A stretch of DNA of 64,000 nt from Mycobacterium sp. E183 (lineage in GTDB: Bacteria; Actinomycetota; Actinomycetes; Mycobacteriales; Mycobacteriaceae). Below are positions 25,051 to 34,987 of this stretch, piece by piece. The position numbers and the translations under genes were made by a program. Each line of letters begins with the position of its first letter. Position 1 is the first letter of the stretch. The notes beneath the pieces are model-generated. The model was given only the letters and a program-made list of their open reading frames with translations, did not search any database and was not told the DNA's origin. The stretch lies in the NCBI RefSeq assembly GCF_001667735.1, contig NZ_LZJN01000133.1, positions 1 through 64,000 on the forward strand, read 5' to 3'.

Positions 25051-26556
25051 CTAGCGGTCGGGCTTGGCGTCGCGCCATTCCCGTTCGAACGGCAGCCGCC
25101 ACGCGTTCGGCGCGATCAACTGGTGAATCGCGTTGGGGCCCCACGTGCCCGGCTGGTACATCTTGGCCGGCGGTGGGTCGTCGAGCAGCTCCTGCGAACG
25201 CTCCCACAGCGATTCGATGCCCTCGGCGGTATTGAAAAGTGTGTGGTCACCGCGCATCGCGTCCAGGATGAGCCGTTCGTACGCCTCCAGCACATCGACG
25301 ACGGTGTCGATCTCCTGGGAGGAGAACTGCATGGACAGCTTGTCCAGCTTCATGCCGGGGCCCGGCCGCTTGCCGTAGAACGACAACGACACCTTGGAGT
25401 TGTCGGCCAGGTCGAACGTGAGGTGGTCGGGACCTTGAGTCCCCACCCCCGAGCCTGGCGGGAACATCGTTCGCGGCGCCTCCTTGAACGCGATCGAGAT
25501 GATCCGGATACCCTCGGCCATCTTCTTGCCGGTGCGCAGATAGATGGGCACGCCGGCCCAGCGCCAATTGTCGATGCCGACCTTGAGCGCGATGAACGTC
25601 TCGGTGTCGGAATCCTTGGCCACGCCTTTTTCGTCGCGGTATCCGCCGTATTGGCCGCGTACGACGTTGGAAGGCTTGACCGGCAGCATCGACCGGAACA
25701 CCTTGTTCTTTTCTTCGCTGATGGCAAAGGGTTCCAGCGCCGTCGGCGGCTCCATCACCACAAACGCCATCACCTGGAACAGGTGGGTCACCACCATGTC
25801 CTTGTAGGCGCCAGTCTCCTCGTAGAAGTTAGCCCGCTGATCCAGGCCGAGGGCTTCGGGGATGTCGATCTGAATATGGTCGATGAAGTTGCGGTTCCAG
25901 ATCGGCTCGAACAGACCATTGGCGAAGCGGAACGCCAGGATGTTCTGGGCCGCCTCCTTGCCCAGGAAGTGATCGATCCGAAAGATCTGGGATTCCTCGA
26001 ACGTTTCGTGCACGAAGTCGTTCAGCGCGACCGCGCTCGCCAAATCGGTTCCGAACGGTTTCTCCATCACTACACGCGAGCGGTCGACGAGTTTCGCCTC
26101 ACGCAACATGGAAATGACTTCTCGCGCGGCCTTCGGCGGCACCGACAGGTAGTGCAATCGCCTGACCTTGGGGCCCAGGTTGGCTTCGGCTTCGGCGACG
26201 GCCTCCGCCAGCGCCTCCGGCCCGCGGCCCTGCGGAATGTAGGTGATGATCTTCGCGAAGTTGGCCCATTGTTCGTCCGAGAGCTTGTGGCTACCGAACG
26301 AATCGATCGCCTCTTTCGCGATCTCCCGGAATTCGTCGTCGCTGATGTCTTCCAACGACGTCGCGACGATTTGGATGTCCGGTGCAAGCTCGGACTGGTC
26401 CAGATAGGCCAGCCCGGGGAGCAACTTGCGTTTCGCCAGGTCCCCCGTCGCGCCGAACAGGACGATGACGTGCGGGTCGAGCGATTCGGTTTCGTGACGG
26501 TGCGGACGCCCACCGGCCGCCGGGTACGAGATGGTCTGCGGTTTCTTATCGGCCAC
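25051..26556 (-). CDS. zwf: Glucose-6-phosphate 1-dehydrogenase
   Basis: This 501-residue protein oxidises glucose 6-phosphate to 6-phosphogluconolactone with NADP as the entry to the pentose phosphate pathway. The N-terminal nucleotide motif is VLFGATGDLAKRKLLP. The active-site signature RIDHFLGKEAAQN contains the catalytic His and phosphate-binding Lys, and MEKPFGTDL is present. The start is a GTG at 26556. It is not next to tal, tkt or opcA, so this is a stand-alone zwf copy (Zwf1-like) rather than the operonic one; a second copy is expected elsewhere in the genome. Confidence 0.93.
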   Translation of the reverse strand: MADKKPQTISYPAAGGRPHRHETESLDPHVIVLFGATGDLAKRKLLPGLAYLDQSELAPDIQIVATSLEDISDDEFREIAKEAIDSFGSHKLSDEQWANFAKIITYIPQGRGPEALAEAVAEAEANLGPKVRRLHYLSVPPKAAREVISMLREAKLVDRSRVVMEKPFGTDLASAVALNDFVHETFEESQIFRIDHFLGKEAAQNILAFRFANGLFEPIWNRNFIDHIQIDIPEALGLDQRANFYEETGAYKDMVVTHLFQVMAFVVMEPPTALEPFAISEEKNKVFRSMLPVKPSNVVRGQYGGYRDEKGVAKDSDTETFIALKVGIDNWRWAGVPIYLRTGKKMAEGIRIISIAFKEAPRTMFPPGSGVGTQGPDHLTFDLADNSKVSLSFYGKRPGPGMKLDKLSMQFSSQEIDTVVDVLEAYERLILDAMRGDHTLFNTAEGIESLWERSQELLDDPPPAKMYQPGTWGPNAIHQLIAPNAWRLPFEREWRDAKPDR

Positions 26557-26734
26557 CCCTGCGATACTTCCATCGCCGCGGCGTTATGTCGCGTCCCTCA
26601 CTCCCCGGGCCCCTTCAACGCGGCGTTTGCCGCCTGGGGATGGCAGGATCACACTCCACGGCCGGTTACCGTCCGGCTGACGGGGTATGGGGTACCGGCG
26701 GGGCGGTACCCGACCACAGTCGATGGAAAGCGAT

Positions 26735-26905
26735 ATGACGAGACCGGACAAGGACCTACGGGGTCACTCGGAGGAGCTGGAAGACATCGTTGACCAGCTC
26801 GAGGAGAAAGTCGCCGACGATCGTGAGGCCGAAGGCGTCGCCGGCAAGCCCAGCGACCGCGAGCGCGCCCCCACTCGAGGCTCCACGGAGGAGCCGCCCG
26901 ACTAA
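26735..26905 (+). CDS. Small acidic coiled-coil protein
   Basis: This 56-residue protein is very hydrophilic. HSEELEDIVDQLEEKVADDR has a heptad-like pattern and should form a short coiled coil, followed by a charged, probably disordered tail. Start 26735 follows GGAAAG at 5-8 bases; an ATG at 26723 in frame is an alternative. Its TAA shares bases with the TAG of the opposing flavin monooxygenase gene. No function is known; similar tiny proteins occur in mycobacterial annotations. Confidence 0.65.
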   Translation: MTRPDKDLRGHSEELEDIVDQLEEKVADDREAEGVAGKPSDRERAPTRGSTEEPPD

Positions 26906-28389
26906 GGCCTGACCGCGGACGGCGCGCCGAACCAGGCGTCGAGCGCGTCCCGAAGCCCCGCACCGGTGGAACCGCCCACCCAGGCGACATGTCCGTCCGG
27001 CCGGATCAGCACCGCATCAGGGGCCTCGACCGCGCCGAGCGCCGGAAGCTCCCAACCACCGGCGTATTCCGCGTCGATCGTCTGGACCCGGCCGATATCG
27101 AATCGGCCCGGCTCACCGAGGTTGAGCAGCACCGGCCGGGCGCGGTGTAACAGCGAGTAGACCCGCAGCGGGCCGTCGGCGCTGACGACGTCGAGATCGG
27201 GCATTCGGCGTCCGAGCAGCGGGTGTCCGTCGCCGAGGTCGTAGCGGATGTCCAGGCCCGACATCATCGCGGCGAACCGTTTGCGTGGTTCGTCCATGCC
27301 GAGGACGTCGGACATGGTGTCGCGCAAGGCCTTGGTGCGGTCGTCGGGGCGCAGGAGCGCCATCTGCGCGACCGCGTTGCGCAGCACGCGCGCGGCGACC
27401 GGGTGCCGTTCGGCGTGGTAGGTGTCGAGCAGGCTGTCGGGTGACGTGCCGTCGACCACCTGTCCCAGCTTCCAGCCCAGGTTGACCGCGTCCTGTACAC
27501 CGGTGTTCAGACCCTGTCCGCCCACCGGGTGGTGCACATGCGCGGCGTCGCCGGCCAGCAGGACACGCCCCGCGCGATAGCTCGCGGCCTGTCGCGCCGT
27601 GTCGGTGAACCTGGAAAGCCAAGCGGGACTGTGGATCCCGTAGTCCGTGCCGTAGACCGCGATGAGCCCCTCACGCAGGTCGTCCAGCGTGGGTTCGCTG
27701 TTTGGTCCCAGGTGCCGCTCGGTGACCATGACACGAACCCGCCCGCCGCCCTCGGACGCGGCCAGAGAATGGACGCCGAGCGCGTCGTGGCGAATGCCCC
27801 ACTCGGGCGAATCGCCGGTGCCGTAATCCATTTCGACCTCTGCGAGCAGGTAGCTGGTCGTCGGCTCCCAGCCCGGGAAATCGATACCGGCGGCTTTCCG
27901 GACGACGCTACGGCCGCCGTCGCAGCCGACGAGGTATCCGCCTCGCATGGAACGGCCATCGGACAACGTGACGTCAACACCGCTGGCGTCCTGGGCGATG
28001 CCCGTCACCTCTTGTCCCCGATGCATTCGCACCCCGAGCTCGTTTGCCCAGTCGGCGAGGATGCTTTCGATCTCGTTCTGCCACAGGGCAAGACCGTACG
28101 GATGCCGGGTGGGAAAGTCGCTGATGTCCAGCCGAATCTGGGCGAACCCGGCGACCTGGGCGACCTGGCCCCGGGCGAGAAACCGGTCGGCGATGCCGCG
28201 CTGATCGAGCACCTCGATCGTGCGCGCATGCAGACCCCCGGCGCGCGCACCGATGAGATTCCGGTCGGGGCGCCGCTCGAGGATCGCCACATCGACCCCC
28301 GCCAACGCCAATTCACCGGCCAGCATCAGTCCCGTCGGGCCGCCTCCGGCTATCAGCACCGCATGTTCGACATTCCTGGGTGACAGCAC
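26902..28389 (-). CDS. FAD-dependent aromatic-ring monooxygenase (PheA/Rox-like, group A)
   Basis: This is a 495-residue group A flavoprotein monooxygenase. The FAD motif VLIAGGGPTGLMLAGELALA is at the N-terminus, LVGCDGGRSVVRKAAGI is the DG motif, and RVLLAGDAAHVHHPVGGQGL is the GD motif with the conserved HxxxPxGG. The C-terminal 90 residues form a thioredoxin-like domain. The group includes phenol hydroxylases and rifamycin monooxygenase (Rox); substrate cannot be read from sequence. GTG 28389 is chosen; a TTG at 28395 in frame is an alternative. It overlaps the small coiled-coil gene tail to tail by 4 bases. Confidence 0.88.
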   Translation of the reverse strand: MLSPRNVEHAVLIAGGGPTGLMLAGELALAGVDVAILERRPDRNLIGARAGGLHARTIEVLDQRGIADRFLARGQVAQVAGFAQIRLDISDFPTRHPYGLALWQNEIESILADWANELGVRMHRGQEVTGIAQDASGVDVTLSDGRSMRGGYLVGCDGGRSVVRKAAGIDFPGWEPTTSYLLAEVEMDYGTGDSPEWGIRHDALGVHSLAASEGGGRVRVMVTERHLGPNSEPTLDDLREGLIAVYGTDYGIHSPAWLSRFTDTARQAASYRAGRVLLAGDAAHVHHPVGGQGLNTGVQDAVNLGWKLGQVVDGTSPDSLLDTYHAERHPVAARVLRNAVAQMALLRPDDRTKALRDTMSDVLGMDEPRKRFAAMMSGLDIRYDLGDGHPLLGRRMPDLDVVSADGPLRVYSLLHRARPVLLNLGEPGRFDIGRVQTIDAEYAGGWELPALGAVEAPDAVLIRPDGHVAWVGGSTGAGLRDALDAWFGAPSAVRP

Positions 28390-28502
28390 TCCCAACCCCC
28401 TGCTGTAGAGCGAAAAATGGCTTCGGCCAGCGATTGTGCGGCATCACCCTGGCCTTGCCGCAAGCCCCCCAGTGCGCTATAGGTTGAGAGTGGGAAGGTA
28501 AT

Positions 28503-31500
28503 TCACGGACTGTCGCGCAGCGCCTCGATGGCGCGGTAGATCCGCTGCTCGCTCACCGGCCGTGGCGTGCCCAGCTGCTGCGCCCACAGGCTGACCCGCA
28601 ATTCCTCGATCTGCCGCGCAACGTCGCGGACGTCCTCCGCCGCCCGCCGCACGGGTGACAGCGTGTGCGCCAGTTCTTCGTAGGCGTGCTGCACGGCGTG
28701 CACCCGCCGCATCCGATCCCGGTCCGCCTCGACCGCGGACGGCAGCCGCTCGAGGCGCCGGCGGATTGCCGTCAGGTAGCGGACTAGGTCGGACAGGTGG
28801 GCGCGACCCGTGGCCGTGACGAACGCCGGCGGCAACAGCCGGCCCAGCTGAGCCTGGACGTCGGCGATCGCGTCGGCCTGCGCGGGCGCGGGCGCACCGG
28901 GCAGGAGCAGCCGCACGTCCTGCGCGGCCGCCAGCACCTGCTGCACGCGGGCCACGATGTCGGCGGTCGCCGGCGCCAGCGCCCCGGCCGCGCCATCGCG
29001 CAGCGCGGCGAACTCGTCCCTGTTCCACACCGGACCGGCCAGCAGCGCGTCCGTCGCCGCGTCGGCGCAGTCCTCGAGCAGCGCGGCCAGGGAGCCATCC
29101 GGGTTCGCGCCGAGCACGAGCCGTGTGCGCGGATCCAATTGCCGCTCAATGGTTTTGACCGGGGACGGCACGCTCAGCCGCACCAAGCGGCGCATGCCCG
29201 GCCCCATCGCACCGTCTCGCTCCAACGGGTTCGCGAACACCCGCAGGTCGACGGCGCCGCCGGCGTCGACGAAACCGGGAAACCCGCGGACGGTACGTCC
29301 GTCGACCGTTCGCTCGATGACGGGTGGCACCGCGTCGAGGTCGTCGGGCCAGCCGCGCAGGCCGGTCCGTTCCAGCTCGGCGGCGACCGCCAGGGCGACG
29401 GCCCGGCGGGCGGGCGCGGCCAGCCGTTGTTGCAACGCGACCAGGTCCTTGCCGCGGGCGACCTCGGTGCCGTCACCGGACTCGACCGCGAAGGTCACCC
29501 GCAGGTGCGCCGGAAGCTTGTCCGGATCGAAGGCGTCGACCGGGACCGAAACCCCGGTGCGTCGGCGTAGTTCGCGCCGCAACGCCTCCAGCAGCGGCTC
29601 CCCCGCCGGGTCGATCCCAGCCAGCACGGCACGCGCGGTGTCGGGGGCGGGAACGAAGTTGCGGCGCAGGTCCTTTGGCAGTGATCGGATGAGCGCGGTC
29701 ACCAGCTCCTCGCGCAGCGCCGGCACCTGCCAGGCGAACTCGTCACCGCCCAACCGCGCGAGCACGTCGATCGGCACGTGCACCGTGACGCCGTCGTCGG
29801 CGGCGCCCGGCTCGAACCGGTAGGTCAGCGGCAGCGCGACATCACCCGAACGCCAGACGGTCGGCCGCTCGGCGTCGGCCGTGTCGCCGGTGCGCAACAG
29901 GTCGTCACGAGTGAACGTGAGCAGCTGTGGTGTCTTGTGGCGCTGCTTGCGCCACCACGCGTCGAAGTGGCGCGCCGACACGACATCCGCGGGCACGCGC
30001 GCGTCATAGAACCTGTAGACCTCATCGTCACCGACAAGTAGGTCGCGGCGGCGGGCCCGCTCCTCGAGCTCCTCGAGCTCGGCGCGCAGCCGCGCGTTGT
30101 CGCGGAGGAAGCGGTGGCGGCTCTGCCAGTCCCCCTCCACCAGCGCATGCCGGATGAACAGCTCCCGCGCCACCGCCGGCTCCACGTGGGCATACCCGAC
30201 GCGACGGCGCGCGACCAGTGGCAGGCCGTAGAGCGTCACCCGCTCGTAGGCCATCACCTCGCCGCGCTTGGCGTCCCAATGCGGCTCGCTGTGGGTGCGT
30301 TGCACCAGATCGCCCGCGACCCGCTCGACCACCTCGGGCTGGATCCGCGCGGCGGTGCGCCCGTAGAGGCGGCTGGTTTCGACCAGTTCCGCCACGACCA
30401 CCCAGCGCGGCGGCCGTTTGGTGAGCGCCGAGCCCGGCGCGAGCAGGAAGCGCGAGTTCCGCGCGCCCAGATACTCGCGCCCGTCCTCTCGGCGCATCCC
30501 TATATGCGACAGCAAGCCGGCCAGCAGCGCCGCGTGCACCCGCGCCGGTTCGGCCGGCTCCGCGGATGCGGCGTCTTCGACGACGCCCAGGTCGCGGGCG
30601 ATGCTGCGCAGTTGCCCGACCAGGTCCTGCCACTCGCGGATGCGCAGGTAGTGCAGGAACTCGTCTCGGCACATCCGGCGAAAGCCGTTGCCGGTCAGCG
30701 CTTTTCGTTTCTCTTGTAGGTATCGCCAGAGGTTGAGGTAGGACAGGAAGTCGGAACCGTCGTCGGTGAAGCGGGCGTGCTTCTGGCGCGCCGCCTCCTC
30801 GCGGTCGGTGGGACGTTCCCGCGGGTCGGGAATGGTCAGCGCGGCGGCCAACACCAGCACCTCACGCACGCAACCCTCGGCCTGGGCCTGCAAGATCATC
30901 CGGCCCAGCCGGGGGTCCACGGGCAGCCGCGCCAGTCGGCGCCCGAGGTCGGTGATGGCGCCGTGGGCGTCGAACGCCCCCAACTCCTGCAGCAGTTGCA
31001 CCCCGTCGCGGATGCTGCGCCGGTCCGGCGGGTCGAGGAACGGAAAGTTCTCCACCTCGCCGAGCCGCAGCGCCGCCATCTGCAACAGCACCGCGGCGAG
31101 GTTGGTCCGCAGGATCTCGGGCTCGGTGTACCGCGGACGGGCCGCGAAGTCCTCCTCGGAATACAGGCGGATGCACACCCCGGCAGCGACGCGGCCGCAG
31201 CGGCCGGCCCGTTGCGCGGCGGACGCCTGCGAGATGGGTTCGATCGGCAGCCGCTGCACCTTCAGGCGGCGGCTGTACCGCGAGATGCGGGCGTTGCCGG
31301 GGTCGACGACGTAGCGGATGCCGGGCACGGTCAGCGACGTCTCGGCCACGTTGGTCGCCAGCACGACCCGGCGCCCGGTGTGGGGCGCGAACACCTTCTG
31401 CTGCTCGGCGGTGGGCAGCCGGGCGTACAGGGGAAGCACCTCGGTATTTCTCAGTCCGCCCAAAGCCTCTGCCGTATCACGGATTTCGCGTTCACCCGAG

Positions 31501-32438
31501 AGGAACACCAGGACGTCGCCGGCGGGCTCGGCCTCCAGTTCCCCGACCGCGTCGACGATCGCCTCGACCTCGTCTCGGGTCTCGGTGCGCACGACCTCGT
31601 GATCGGGGTCGTCCGGGTCGTCGGCTGTACCGCTCGACACCGGAACCTCCAACGGCCGGTAGCGAATCTCCACCGGGTACGTCCGTCCGGAAACCTCCAC
31701 GATCGGCGCGCCGCCGAAGTGGTCCGCGAACCGCTGCGGCTCGATGGTCGCCGAGGTGACGATGACCTTCAGGTCGGGACGGCGCGGCAGCAGCTCGTGC
31801 AGGTAACCCAGGAGGAAGTCGATGTTCAGGCTGCGCTCGTGGGCCTCGTCGAGGATCAGCGTGTCGTAGCGCAGCAGCCGGCGGTCGCGCTGAATCTCGG
31901 CGAGCAGGATGCCGTCGGTCATCAGCTTGACCAGGGTGTGGTCGCTGACCTGGTCGGTGAACCGGACGGTGTAGCCGACCGTCTCGCCCAGCGGGCTGCC
32001 CAGTTCGTCGGCGATGCGCTGCGCGACGGTGCGCGCGGCCAGCCGCCGGGGCTGGGTATGCCCGATGGTTCCCCGGATTCCCCGGCCGGCCTCAAGGCAG
32101 ATCTTGGGCAGTTGGGTGGTCTTGCCCGAGCCGGTCTCGCCGGCGACGACCACGACCTGGTTGGCGCGCAGCGCGTCGGCGATCTCCTGCCGCCGCTCGC
32201 TGACCGGGAGGTCGGGGAAGGCGATCGCCGGCACCGCGGCCCGCCGGGTGGCGACGAGTGCCTCGGCGTTCGCGATCTGCTCGGCGAATTGCCGCCGTAC
32301 GTCGGGTTGCGCGCCCCGCAGGTTCCTCAGGCGCCTACCCAGGCGTGCGGCGTCGCGGGTGGTCAGACCGTCGAGGCGGGCGCGCAGTTCCGCGACGGAC
32401 AATTCGGCCACTTTGGCCAGGATAGGCGCGGGCCGCAT
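28503..32438 (-). CDS. hrpA: ATP-dependent RNA helicase HrpA
   Basis: This 1311-residue DEAH-box helicase has the length usual for HrpA. Walker A is VAGETGSGKTTQLP (about residue 100), the DEAH box is LILDEAHERSLN, motif III is VTSATIEPQRF, and motif VI is AAQRAGRCGRVAAG. The HA2 and OB domains follow (PFLDPPDRRSIRDG), then the long HrpA-specific C-terminal region ending in EQRIYRAIEALRDS. Homologues resolve stalled or collided ribosomes on mRNA in other bacteria. It is divergent from the crotonase gene, 28 bases away. The antisense strand carries a long open frame, which is a GC-bias artefact. Confidence 0.95.
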   Translation of the reverse strand: MRPAPILAKVAELSVAELRARLDGLTTRDAARLGRRLRNLRGAQPDVRRQFAEQIANAEALVATRRAAVPAIAFPDLPVSERRQEIADALRANQVVVVAGETGSGKTTQLPKICLEAGRGIRGTIGHTQPRRLAARTVAQRIADELGSPLGETVGYTVRFTDQVSDHTLVKLMTDGILLAEIQRDRRLLRYDTLILDEAHERSLNIDFLLGYLHELLPRRPDLKVIVTSATIEPQRFADHFGGAPIVEVSGRTYPVEIRYRPLEVPVSSGTADDPDDPDHEVVRTETRDEVEAIVDAVGELEAEPAGDVLVFLSGEREIRDTAEALGGLRNTEVLPLYARLPTAEQQKVFAPHTGRRVVLATNVAETSLTVPGIRYVVDPGNARISRYSRRLKVQRLPIEPISQASAAQRAGRCGRVAAGVCIRLYSEEDFAARPRYTEPEILRTNLAAVLLQMAALRLGEVENFPFLDPPDRRSIRDGVQLLQELGAFDAHGAITDLGRRLARLPVDPRLGRMILQAQAEGCVREVLVLAAALTIPDPRERPTDREEAARQKHARFTDDGSDFLSYLNLWRYLQEKRKALTGNGFRRMCRDEFLHYLRIREWQDLVGQLRSIARDLGVVEDAASAEPAEPARVHAALLAGLLSHIGMRREDGREYLGARNSRFLLAPGSALTKRPPRWVVVAELVETSRLYGRTAARIQPEVVERVAGDLVQRTHSEPHWDAKRGEVMAYERVTLYGLPLVARRRVGYAHVEPAVARELFIRHALVEGDWQSRHRFLRDNARLRAELEELEERARRRDLLVGDDEVYRFYDARVPADVVSARHFDAWWRKQRHKTPQLLTFTRDDLLRTGDTADAERPTVWRSGDVALPLTYRFEPGAADDGVTVHVPIDVLARLGGDEFAWQVPALREELVTALIRSLPKDLRRNFVPAPDTARAVLAGIDPAGEPLLEALRRELRRRTGVSVPVDAFDPDKLPAHLRVTFAVESGDGTEVARGKDLVALQQRLAAPARRAVALAVAAELERTGLRGWPDDLDAVPPVIERTVDGRTVRGFPGFVDAGGAVDLRVFANPLERDGAMGPGMRRLVRLSVPSPVKTIERQLDPRTRLVLGANPDGSLAALLEDCADAATDALLAGPVWNRDEFAALRDGAAGALAPATADIVARVQQVLAAAQDVRLLLPGAPAPAQADAIADVQAQLGRLLPPAFVTATGRAHLSDLVRYLTAIRRRLERLPSAVEADRDRMRRVHAVQHAYEELAHTLSPVRRAAEDVRDVARQIEELRVSLWAQQLGTPRPVSEQRIYRAIEALRDSP

Positions 32439-32466
32439 CGACCGTCGGCCGCCCTAGGGTGAACCC

Positions 32467-33240
32467 ATGAGCCTCGTCACCTATGAGCTGGCCGACCACA
32501 TCGCCACCATCACCCTCAACCGGCCCGAGGCTCGCAACGCCATCAACGGCGCCCTCCGCCGGGACTTGAATGCGGCGTGGGAGCGGTTCCGCGACGATCT
32601 GGACGCCTGGGTCGCGATCCTGACGGCCAACGGCGACGTGTACTGCGCGGGCGGCGACCTCAAGGACGGCGAGGGATCGGTCGGTACCTTCGGCGGCACC
32701 TTCTGGGAGAAGCCGACCATCAACTCCTTCGAATCCGGGATGGAGCTGTTCAAGCCGACCATCGCGGCGGTACACGGGCCGTGCATCGGCTACGGCGTGA
32801 CCGGGGTGCTGTTCTGCGACTTCGTCATCGCCAGCACCGAAGCCAGCTTCTCCTTTCCCGAGGTGTCGATCGGGGTGCCGACCATAGTCGGGGCCATCCG
32901 GCTGCCCCAGCGGATCGGCTGGGCCAATGCCATGGAACTCCTGCTGACCGGTAAGCCGATGAGCGCGGCGCGGGCCAAGGAGGTCGGTCTGGTCTGGAAG
33001 CTGGTGGATCCCGACGAGCTGCAGGCCGAGGCCCGGGCGTGGGCGCGGACGCTCACCGAGGCCGCTCCCCTGGCGCAACGCGCCACCAAAGAGGTGGCGT
33101 GGCGCACGGCGAACATGGGCTGGATCGAGGCGGTCCGCTTCGGCGAGACCATGCGCAAGGTGGCCGGGGCGACCGAGGACGTCGCCGAGGGGCTGCGGGC
33201 GTGGGCCGAGAAGCGCAAGCCCCAGTGGCGCGGCCGCTAG
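32467..33240 (+). CDS. Enoyl-CoA hydratase/isomerase (crotonase) family protein
   Basis: This is a 257-residue crotonase-fold protein. ATITLNRPEARNAING is the first oxyanion strand, YCAGGDLKDGEG the A-G-G-D loop, and HGPCIGYGVTGVLFCDFVIA the second oxyanion helix. At the general acid/base position the sequence reads FSFPEVSIGVPTIVGAIRLP, with the glutamate of PEVSIG retained. Substrate is unknown; mycobacteria carry many such paralogues for fatty-acid, sterol and amino-acid breakdown. The start is the ATG at 32467. Confidence 0.9.
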   Translation: MSLVTYELADHIATITLNRPEARNAINGALRRDLNAAWERFRDDLDAWVAILTANGDVYCAGGDLKDGEGSVGTFGGTFWEKPTINSFESGMELFKPTIAAVHGPCIGYGVTGVLFCDFVIASTEASFSFPEVSIGVPTIVGAIRLPQRIGWANAMELLLTGKPMSAARAKEVGLVWKLVDPDELQAEARAWARTLTEAAPLAQRATKEVAWRTANMGWIEAVRFGETMRKVAGATEDVAEGLRAWAEKRKPQWRGR

Positions 33241-33350
33241 CCGGCACAACGCGGAGCGCAACCGGCAGGACGGCAGTTCGGCCGCGAGCAGATCGGTCAG
33301 GTCCTGCACCCAGCGGCTGCACCGGCGCGCACGGACCGAGGTTTGAGGAC

Positions 33351-33752
33351 GTGGTGGCGGACACCGCCGCGTTGCCCTTCACTGGTTGGGTGGGTGAGCG
33401 ATTGCGCGCCGAACTCGGCCGGGTCCTTGCTGGTCGTGGTCCCGGCGCCGACCACGCCGAGATCGCTCTCGGAGCCGGGCCGATCGGGCGGCGGCTGGAA
33501 TCGTCGATCCGCGCGTTGACCGAGCATCGAGGCCCGCGGAGCAGCATCTGCCCTTCGGACGCCGCCCGGGCCGTGGGCGGCGAGAACTGGCGCGACTTGA
33601 TGGCCGCCGCCCGCGACGCCGCGCGGAAGCTGGCCAGATCGGGCGACGTGCAGATCACGCAGCGCGGCAACGTCGTCGATCCCGACGACGACTGGAGCGG
33701 CCCCATCCGCATCCGGCTGCCGCAGGCCGACAACCCTTGTGCTGCAAGATGA
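33351..33752 (+). CDS. DUF3253 domain protein
   Basis: This frame of 133 residues ends with a DUF3253 domain (residues about 50-125): RLESSIRALTEHRGPRSSIC, then PSDAARAVGGENWRDLM and VQITQRGNVVDPDDDW with GPIRIRL, the family's signature order. The winged-helix-like domain has no assigned role. The start is uncertain. GTG 33351 or 33354 follows a GAGG; the frame stays open further upstream into the crotonase gene, so the first 45 residues should be treated with care. Confidence 0.65.
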   Translation: MVADTAALPFTGWVGERLRAELGRVLAGRGPGADHAEIALGAGPIGRRLESSIRALTEHRGPRSSICPSDAARAVGGENWRDLMAAARDAARKLARSGDVQITQRGNVVDPDDDWSGPIRIRLPQADNPCAAR

Positions 33753-33834
33753 TTCGGCGCGCCGAGGTGGTTGGGGGCGCGGTAGCGCCAACCGCCGGGA
33801 CCGCCGGGACCGGCGGTGTGACAGGATTTCCGCC

Positions 33835-34500
33835 ATGAGTGCACGCAGATTTGGTCGTATTGTCGGTGTCTCGGTGGCGACGACCTGGGCAGCGCTGAGC
33901 GTCCCGGTCGCCCTCCCCACCGCCGCCGCCGATGCCTGCTCCGACGTCTCGGTGGTCTTCGCCCGGGGCACGCATCAGGAGCCCGGGCTGGGCAACATCG
34001 GCCAGGCTTTCGTGGATTCGCTCACCTCGCAGCTCGGCGGGAAGTCCGTCGACGTCTACGCGGTCAACTACCCGGCCAACGACGACTACCACAACAGCGC
34101 GAACGCCGGCTCCAACGACGCGAGCACCCACATCCAGGACACCGTCGCCAGCTGCCCGAACTCGAGGATCGTGCTCGGCGGGTACTCCCAAGGCTCAACG
34201 GTGATCGATCTGGCCACCAACGCGATGCCGCCGTCGGTCGCCGATCACGTCGCCGCCGTCGCGCTGTTCGGGGAGCCCAGCAGCGGGTTCTCGTCCATGC
34301 TGTGGGGCGGCCAGCCGCTTCCGACGATCAATCCGGCGTACGGATCCAAGACCCTCAGCTTGTGTGCCCCCGACGACCCGATCTGTTCCGGCGGCGGCAA
34401 CATCATGGCGCACGTCTCCTACATCGACGCCGGGATGACCAACCAGGCCGCCACGTTCGCCGCCAACAAGATCAACCAGGGGCCGCCGGCGCGCGCCTGA
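33835..34500 (+). CDS. Cutinase-like (Culp) serine esterase, secreted
   Basis: This is a 221-residue protein with a signal peptide (residues 1-32, AAA-D). It has the cutinase alpha/beta-hydrolase core: ACSDVSVVFARGTHQEPGLG, the nucleophile elbow LGGYSQGS with Ser118, the acid loop LCAPDDPICS, and MAHVSYIDAGM carrying the histidine. Two disulfides are expected. Mycobacterial Culp proteins hydrolyse esters, lipids or phospholipids at the cell surface; the exact substrate is not deducible. The start at 33835 has CAGGA upstream. A second copy lies at 56732-57403. Confidence 0.92.
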   Translation: MSARRFGRIVGVSVATTWAALSVPVALPTAAADACSDVSVVFARGTHQEPGLGNIGQAFVDSLTSQLGGKSVDVYAVNYPANDDYHNSANAGSNDASTHIQDTVASCPNSRIVLGGYSQGSTVIDLATNAMPPSVADHVAAVALFGEPSSGFSSMLWGGQPLPTINPAYGSKTLSLCAPDDPICSGGGNIMAHVSYIDAGMTNQAATFAANKINQGPPARA

Positions 34501-34504
34501 ACAC

Positions 34505-34846
34505 GCCAGCCTTTCGCGCGCTCCCCTCGGCGCCGTTGCTTCTCGGCGCCCGCCGGCTGCGCGACGCGCTCCGCCTCGGTGCGCGTGTCGGCCCGGGCCG
34601 ACTGCGTTGCCGCACGGTTGCGTTGCTCGGCGGTCTCGCAGGCCTCTTGATCCCCCGCCGGGCGGCCGCCTGCGCTTTCTTGGCGGTCCTCGACCGCCTC
34701 GTCGCGGACGCCCTTCAGCCTGGCGTCGGCCTGTTCCTTCCTGGTCGCGTCTTCGCGTCCAGGTGCGCGGCGCGGCCCAGCGCGCCGCTGCGTTCGGCGG
34801 GCGCCGTCCCGCGCTCCACCAGGCCACCGATATCGCCGATCAAACC
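34505..34846 (-). pseudogene. Decayed Ala/Glu/Lys-rich protein gene
   Basis: Two minus-strand frames together resemble a mycobacterial family sometimes labelled IF2-like. One frame reads LVERGTAPAERSGALGRAAH, then LDAK (34745-34846); the other continues RKEQADARLKGVRDEAVEDR and ETAEQRNRAATQSARADTR. The frame changes near 34745. The expected N-terminal part (a hydrophobic helix region) is absent, and there is no start or ribosome-binding site. The region follows the cutinase gene tail to tail. It is read as a degraded copy; family identity rests on recalled sequence character. Confidence 0.5.
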
Positions 34847-34987
34847 CGGCTGTGACCTGGGTCACCACCTGTTGGTTCGCCCGGATCGGCGCTCTCGGCG
34901 AGTGAATTGCCCAGCAGCTCAACGGAAGTCGCGCGCCGGACGGTATCGCGCTGCGCAGCGCGTTTCCGATCGGTTACCGTCGAAGGC

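Noticed and set aside
24829..26793. 654-codon open frame on the plus strand across zwf
   Set aside because: It is antisense to zwf, whose catalytic motifs are intact, and reads an Arg/His-rich product with no recognisable domain.
30777..32462. 561-codon open frame on the plus strand across hrpA
   Set aside because: It lies antisense to well-conserved helicase motifs; long antisense frames are common in high-GC DNA, and the product has no family features.
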